Assembly: GCA_021648525.1 (NCBI GenBank)
Contig: JAKISP010000039.1
Coordinates: 1-38,882 of the forward strand
Reading direction: 5' to 3'
From: Gammaproteobacteria bacterium
GTDB lineage: Bacteria > Pseudomonadota > Gammaproteobacteria > SZUA-140
Length of the DNA stretch: 38,882 nucleotides
The notes below the pieces were generated by a model, which saw only the letters and a program-made list of their open reading frames with translations, was not told the DNA's origin and ran no database searches. A program made the position numbers and the translations under genes. Shown piece after piece: positions 36,084 to 38,882 of the stretch (positions are counted from its first letter, which is position 1; every line of letters begins with the position of its first letter).

Positions 36084-36374
36084 ATGTATCAAGTCTCTGA
36101 AAGCAGCATTCATGGCAAAGGGCTTTTCGCCACCAGGCGCATCAAGAAAGGAACTTTGATCGGGAACGTTGAGGGAAAAAAAACCAGACGCAACGGTGAT
36201 TATGTTTTATGGATTACCGATAAACAGGGTTTCCTGGTGCAGAATGAGATGAAATACATCAACCATTCATCAAAGCCCAATGCTGCCTATTACGATGACC
36301 TGACGGTGGTTGCATTGAAGAACATCAAGAAAGGTGATGAGATCACTCACCATTATCAAACCGACTTCGATTAA
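36084..36374 (+). CDS. Minimal SET-domain protein
   Basis: 96-aa protein that is almost entirely a SET domain, the fold of S-adenosylmethionine-dependent lysine methyltransferases. SET motifs are visible: GKGLFATRRIKKGTLIG at the start, YINHSSKPNA (the NHS-x-x-PN motif that binds cofactor) in the centre, and IKKGDEITHHY near the C-terminus with the conserved Tyr. It lacks any pre-SET or post-SET region, as do many small bacterial members. It stands alone between the TPR operon and hyuB. The substrate is unknown; relation to the T6SS is not indicated. Confidence 0.88.
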   Translation: MYQVSESSIHGKGLFATRRIKKGTLIGNVEGKKTRRNGDYVLWITDKQGFLVQNEMKYINHSSKPNAAYYDDLTVVALKNIKKGDEITHHYQTDFD

Positions 36375-36514
36375 ACCAATATAGATGTCGATCCAGGGCG
36401 CACCGGAATGACGGAAGTGCGCTGAAGAAATCACCATTAAATCCCAGAATGATCATTACGAGGAGTGCCACGACGCAGTACTCCCATAACTTGACAATAC
36501 TGATGACCTGAAGA

Positions 36515-38065
36515 TTATTCTTCTTTTCCCCAACCACCGCCACCCGGCGTATTGATGGTCAAGCGATCGCCAGCACGCACTTCTAAACACTGTTTGGCAT
36601 CCACTGTTCTGTTATCCAGGCAATTGATACCCACACTACCCGGCTCCCCACCCGCCAATCCCCACGGGGCGTGAAAACGGCGCTCTGTTAACAGCGTGAC
36701 GATGGTATCTGCCAGGAATTCATATTCGCGGATGATGCCATCACCCCCTTTTTGAAGACCAGCCCCACCGGAACCACCACGAATCGCATAACGTCGCAGG
36801 CGCAAGGGATAATGCATCTCCAGACTTTCAATCGGCGTATTGCGTGTATTGGTCATATGCGTCTGCACCGCACTAAGGCCATTCTCTAGCGCACCGGCAC
36901 CCATGCCGCCACCGATGGTCTCGTAGTAATCCCACGCCTGCTGTTGGCCATCTCGCAACTGCACGCCACCCATTGCAACATTATTCATACTGCCATGACT
37001 GGCCGCGGGAATTTTATCGGGGATCGCCTGTGCCAACGCCCCCATTACCACATCCACGGTGCGCGTACTGGTTTCAACATTGCCCGCTGCTACCGCAGCC
37101 GGACGACAGGCATTAAGTAGCGTTCCCTGGGGGATCGCTAATGTAATCGGACGAAAGCTTCCGGCACAGGCGGGGGTATGCGCTGGCATCAAACAACGGA
37201 AAACATAAAATACAGCAGCCGCGGCCACCGACAGTGGGCAGTTGATATTGCCCATCACCTGTTTTGCGGTACCGCTAAAGTCGAGATGCATTCGGCCTTG
37301 CATGGCATCAATGCAAACTTCGATTCGGATCTCTTTATGCCCCATACCATCATCATCCATCACGTCATGAAATCGATAGGTGCCATCCGGGATTTGACTG
37401 AGGCGACTCAACGCCAGCCGTTCAGCATAATCATTCAGCGCAACCAACGCTTCACGAAAAGGGGTAATGCCCATCAGTTTAATCAAGGCCTCAAGTCGCG
37501 CCACACCACAGCGGTTGGCACTGAGCTGCGCCGAGTAATCACCATGAGACTGAAAATGGTTACGACTCTGACTAGTGATATCAGACAGCACCACATCATC
37601 GACCACGCCTGCGCGTACAATAAAGGTCGGCGGGATGATTACCCCTTCTTCGTCAAGTGATTGCGAAATCGGCATTGAACCTGGTGTCGTCGCACCAATG
37701 TCGGCATGGTGTGCCCGGTTGGTAACAAAACCGATCAACTCATCATTGATAAAAAGTGGTGCAATCAACGTGACATCCGGCAGGTGTGTTCCACCTAGAT
37801 AAGGGTCATTAACCACGACCATATCTCCCGCTTGCCATATCAGCGTGCTGACAATCCCGGACATCGCGTAGGCCATGCTGCCAAGGTGCACCGGGATATG
37901 CGCCGCTTGTGCACATAACTCACCATCAGCATCAAACACGGCGCAGGAAAAATCGAGCCGATCTTTAATATTAGGAGAAAGAGCCGTTGATTGCAGCACC
38001 GCCCCCATTTCCTCACAAACTGCATTGATACGGCTGGCAAAAATTGAGAGAGCGATAGCATCCAT
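36515..38065 (-). CDS. hyuB: Hydantoinase B/oxoprolinase-family protein
   Basis: 516-aa HyuB-family subunit (PF02538), normally paired with HyuA to hydrolyse hydantoins, 5-oxoproline or related cyclic amides with ATP. Family signatures are present: SPNIKDRLDFSCAVFD, HIPVHLGSMAYAM, DMVVVNDPYLGGTHLPDVT and the C-terminal INTPGGGGWG. Length is normal for a separate B subunit. No hyuA is next to it: downstream is the convergent SET gene and upstream is the divergent sodB. It therefore stands alone here or has its partner elsewhere. Confidence 0.94.
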   Translation of the reverse strand: MDAIALSIFASRINAVCEEMGAVLQSTALSPNIKDRLDFSCAVFDADGELCAQAAHIPVHLGSMAYAMSGIVSTLIWQAGDMVVVNDPYLGGTHLPDVTLIAPLFINDELIGFVTNRAHHADIGATTPGSMPISQSLDEEGVIIPPTFIVRAGVVDDVVLSDITSQSRNHFQSHGDYSAQLSANRCGVARLEALIKLMGITPFREALVALNDYAERLALSRLSQIPDGTYRFHDVMDDDGMGHKEIRIEVCIDAMQGRMHLDFSGTAKQVMGNINCPLSVAAAAVFYVFRCLMPAHTPACAGSFRPITLAIPQGTLLNACRPAAVAAGNVETSTRTVDVVMGALAQAIPDKIPAASHGSMNNVAMGGVQLRDGQQQAWDYYETIGGGMGAGALENGLSAVQTHMTNTRNTPIESLEMHYPLRLRRYAIRGGSGGAGLQKGGDGIIREYEFLADTIVTLLTERRFHAPWGLAGGEPGSVGINCLDNRTVDAKQCLEVRAGDRLTINTPGGGGWGKEE

Positions 38066-38093
38066 AGAGGGATTCTATCAGAGTGGTTTACGG

Positions 38094-38104
38094 TATAATA
38101 TAAT
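38094..38104 (+). promoter_or_regulatory. Candidate -10 elements for sodB
   Basis: Two overlapping TATAAT hexamers (38094-38099 and 38099-38104) lie 37-47 bases before the sodB ATG, in the 75-base divergent gap with hyuB. No good -35 is seen at 17 bases. AAGGAG follows at the expected distance from the ATG. Confidence 0.45.
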
Positions 38105-38140
38105 ACAGAACAATCGCGACTATCAATCAAGGAGATCGAC

Positions 38141-38722
38141 ATGGCACATACACTTCCAGAGCTACCCTATGCAATGACAGCGCTTGAACCTCACATCTCA
38201 TCAGAGACGCTGGAGTATCACTACGGCAAACATCATCAGACATACGTTACCAATCTTAATAACCTGATTAAAGGAACGGCGTTTGAATCAAAGTCGCTGG
38301 AAGAGACCATCCTCTCATCCAGTGGCGGCATGTTTAATAATGCTGCCCAGATCTGGAATCACAGCTTCTACTGGAATTGCCTCAGCCCTAATGGCGGTGG
38401 TAAACCCAATGGCGAACTGCTTGATGCGATTAACAGCGCCTTCGGTTCGTTCGATGAATTCAAGACTCAGTTTAGCCAAACAGCCATCACCACCTTCGGC
38501 GCTGGCTGGGGGTGGCTGGTCAAAAACAGTGATGGTTCCCTTGCGCTAGTCAGTACCGGCAATGCCGCCACCCCGATGACATCGGGACAGACCGCACTAC
38601 TTACCTGCGATGTATGGGAGCATGCTTATTATGTTGATTATCGTAATGCTCGCCCCAAGTATGTCGAGGCGTTCTGGCAACTGGTTAACTGGGATTTTGT
38701 AGCACAGAATTTCAACTCGTAA
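38141..38722 (+). CDS. sodB: Superoxide dismutase [Fe]
   Basis: 193-aa iron superoxide dismutase, cytoplasmic, converting superoxide to hydrogen peroxide and oxygen. The four metal ligands are in place: H27, H74 (in IWNHSFYW), D157 and H161 (in [11 protein letters not shown]). The Gln in NNAAQIWNH and the overall length fit the Fe type rather than Mn. The N-terminus [26 protein letters not shown] is standard. An AAGGAG ribosome site precedes the ATG. A bidirectional terminator follows 23 bases after the stop. Confidence 0.97.
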   Translation: MAHTLPELPYAMTALEPHISSETLEYHYGKHHQTYVTNLNNLIKGTAFESKSLEETILSSSGGMFNNAAQIWNHSFYWNCLSPNGGGKPNGELLDAINSAFGSFDEFKTQFSQTAITTFGAGWGWLVKNSDGSLALVSTGNAATPMTSGQTALLTCDVWEHAYYVDYRNARPKYVEAFWQLVNWDFVAQNFNS

Positions 38723-38745
38723 CCACTCAAAAGCATGTCAAAAAC

Positions 38746-38784
38746 ATGGGGAAGGAAACGGTACCTTCTCCATCTTTTAGTTTT
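38746..38784. terminator. Probable bidirectional terminator after sodB
   Basis: ATGGGGAAGG (38746-38755) and CCTTCTCCAT (38764-38773) pair over 10 bp with one G-U, leaving an eight-base loop. CTTTTAGTTTT follows on the plus strand and GTTTTTGAC on the minus strand, so it can serve both sodB and the convergent minus-strand gene at the window edge. Confidence 0.65.
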
Positions 38785-38786
38785 AG

Positions 38787-38882
38787 TCATTTAATCCGCA
38801 CCCGGTAGCCCAGCGTAAAAGCAGGATCCGGTGATCCACCAAAATTAAAAATACCAGTGGAGGTCACCCTGATACTGGTCAC
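38787..38882 (-). CDS. 3' end of a minus-strand gene, possible outer-membrane beta-barrel
   Basis: The minus strand is open from the window edge to a TGA at 38787-38789, giving 31 residues that include TGIFNFGGSPDPAFTLGYRV and end in RIK. Alternating hydrophobic residues ending in an aromatic/hydrophobic strand (FTLGYRVRI) recall the last strand of an outer-membrane barrel, but the fragment is too short to assign. It shares the terminator with sodB. Confidence 0.4.
   Translation of the reverse strand: MTSIRVTSTGIFNFGGSPDPAFTLGYRVRIK

Noticed and set aside
36398-36422. Short inverted repeat GCGCAC/GTGCGC between the SET gene and hyuB
   Set aside because: Only six pairs, a long loop and no T-run; not convincing as a terminator.
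1-38882. CRISPR arrays, tRNA or rRNA genes, intact transposases
   Set aside because: None seen by eye: no regularly spaced repeats, no cloverleaf or rRNA signature, and no transposase frame.

Overview
The window reads as a chromosomal contig end from a Gram-negative bacterium, most likely a gammaproteobacterium. The basis is outer-membrane lipoproteins, moderate GC, a complete H1-like type VI secretion system (T6SS) and a gammaproteobacterial-type FeSOD. I cannot name the genus. The first ~52 bases are a G-rich low-complexity tract typical of a contig edge.

Layout. (1) 1-352: contig edge with a possible broken minus-strand reading frame. (2) 353-3524, minus: a 307-aa exported protein preceded by a 748-aa protein of unknown family, arranged like a T6SS effector/immunity pair. 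(3) 3525-4116: divergent intergenic region with a transposon-end-like palindrome and two smaller inverted repeats. (4) 4117-13607, plus: tagH(fha)-tssJ-tssK-tssL-tssM-tagF-pppA. (5) 13635-16280: ppkA-like receptor kinase with a C-terminal FGE/SUMF1-like domain. (6) 16523-19176: a four-gene proton-channel/TonB-like cassette (ExbB/TolQ + ExbD + ExbD + AgmX/PglI-type TonB-like protein). It has the composition of the AglR-AglQ-AglS motor plus GltG of the Myxococcus Agl-Glt gliding machine. (7) 19660-30744: tssA-tssB-tssC-tssC2-tssE-tssF-tssG-tssH(clpV). (8) 30897-35923: four overlapping genes for exported proteins, namely a periplasmic TPR protein, a 937-aa TPR lipoprotein, a 200-aa TPR lipoprotein and an 80-aa exported protein. 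They resemble the envelope half of a Glt-like complex. (9) 36084-38882: ordinary flanking genes: a mini SET-domain protein, hyuB (minus), sodB (plus) and the 3' end of a minus-strand gene.

How it fits together. TagH, PpkA, PppA and TagF make a threonine-phosphorylation control circuit. A short D-x-T-x-[IFV]-x-P-like motif occurs four times in the kinase's N-terminal tail and twice in the TssL N-terminus, suggesting phospho-docking sites for the FHA protein. TssJ/L/M form the trans-envelope complex, TssK/F/G/E/A the baseplate and its capping factor, TssB/C the sheath, and ClpV recycles the sheath. Hcp, VgrG and PAAR are not in the window, and a second TssC paralogue sits where hcp often lies. 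The most interesting point is that the tssA-H block is nested inside a split Agl-Glt-like set, with motor genes before it and TPR envelope genes after it. This suggests a proton-motive-force-powered envelope complex evolved or co-regulated with this T6SS. That coupling is inference; the gene order and motifs are seen directly.
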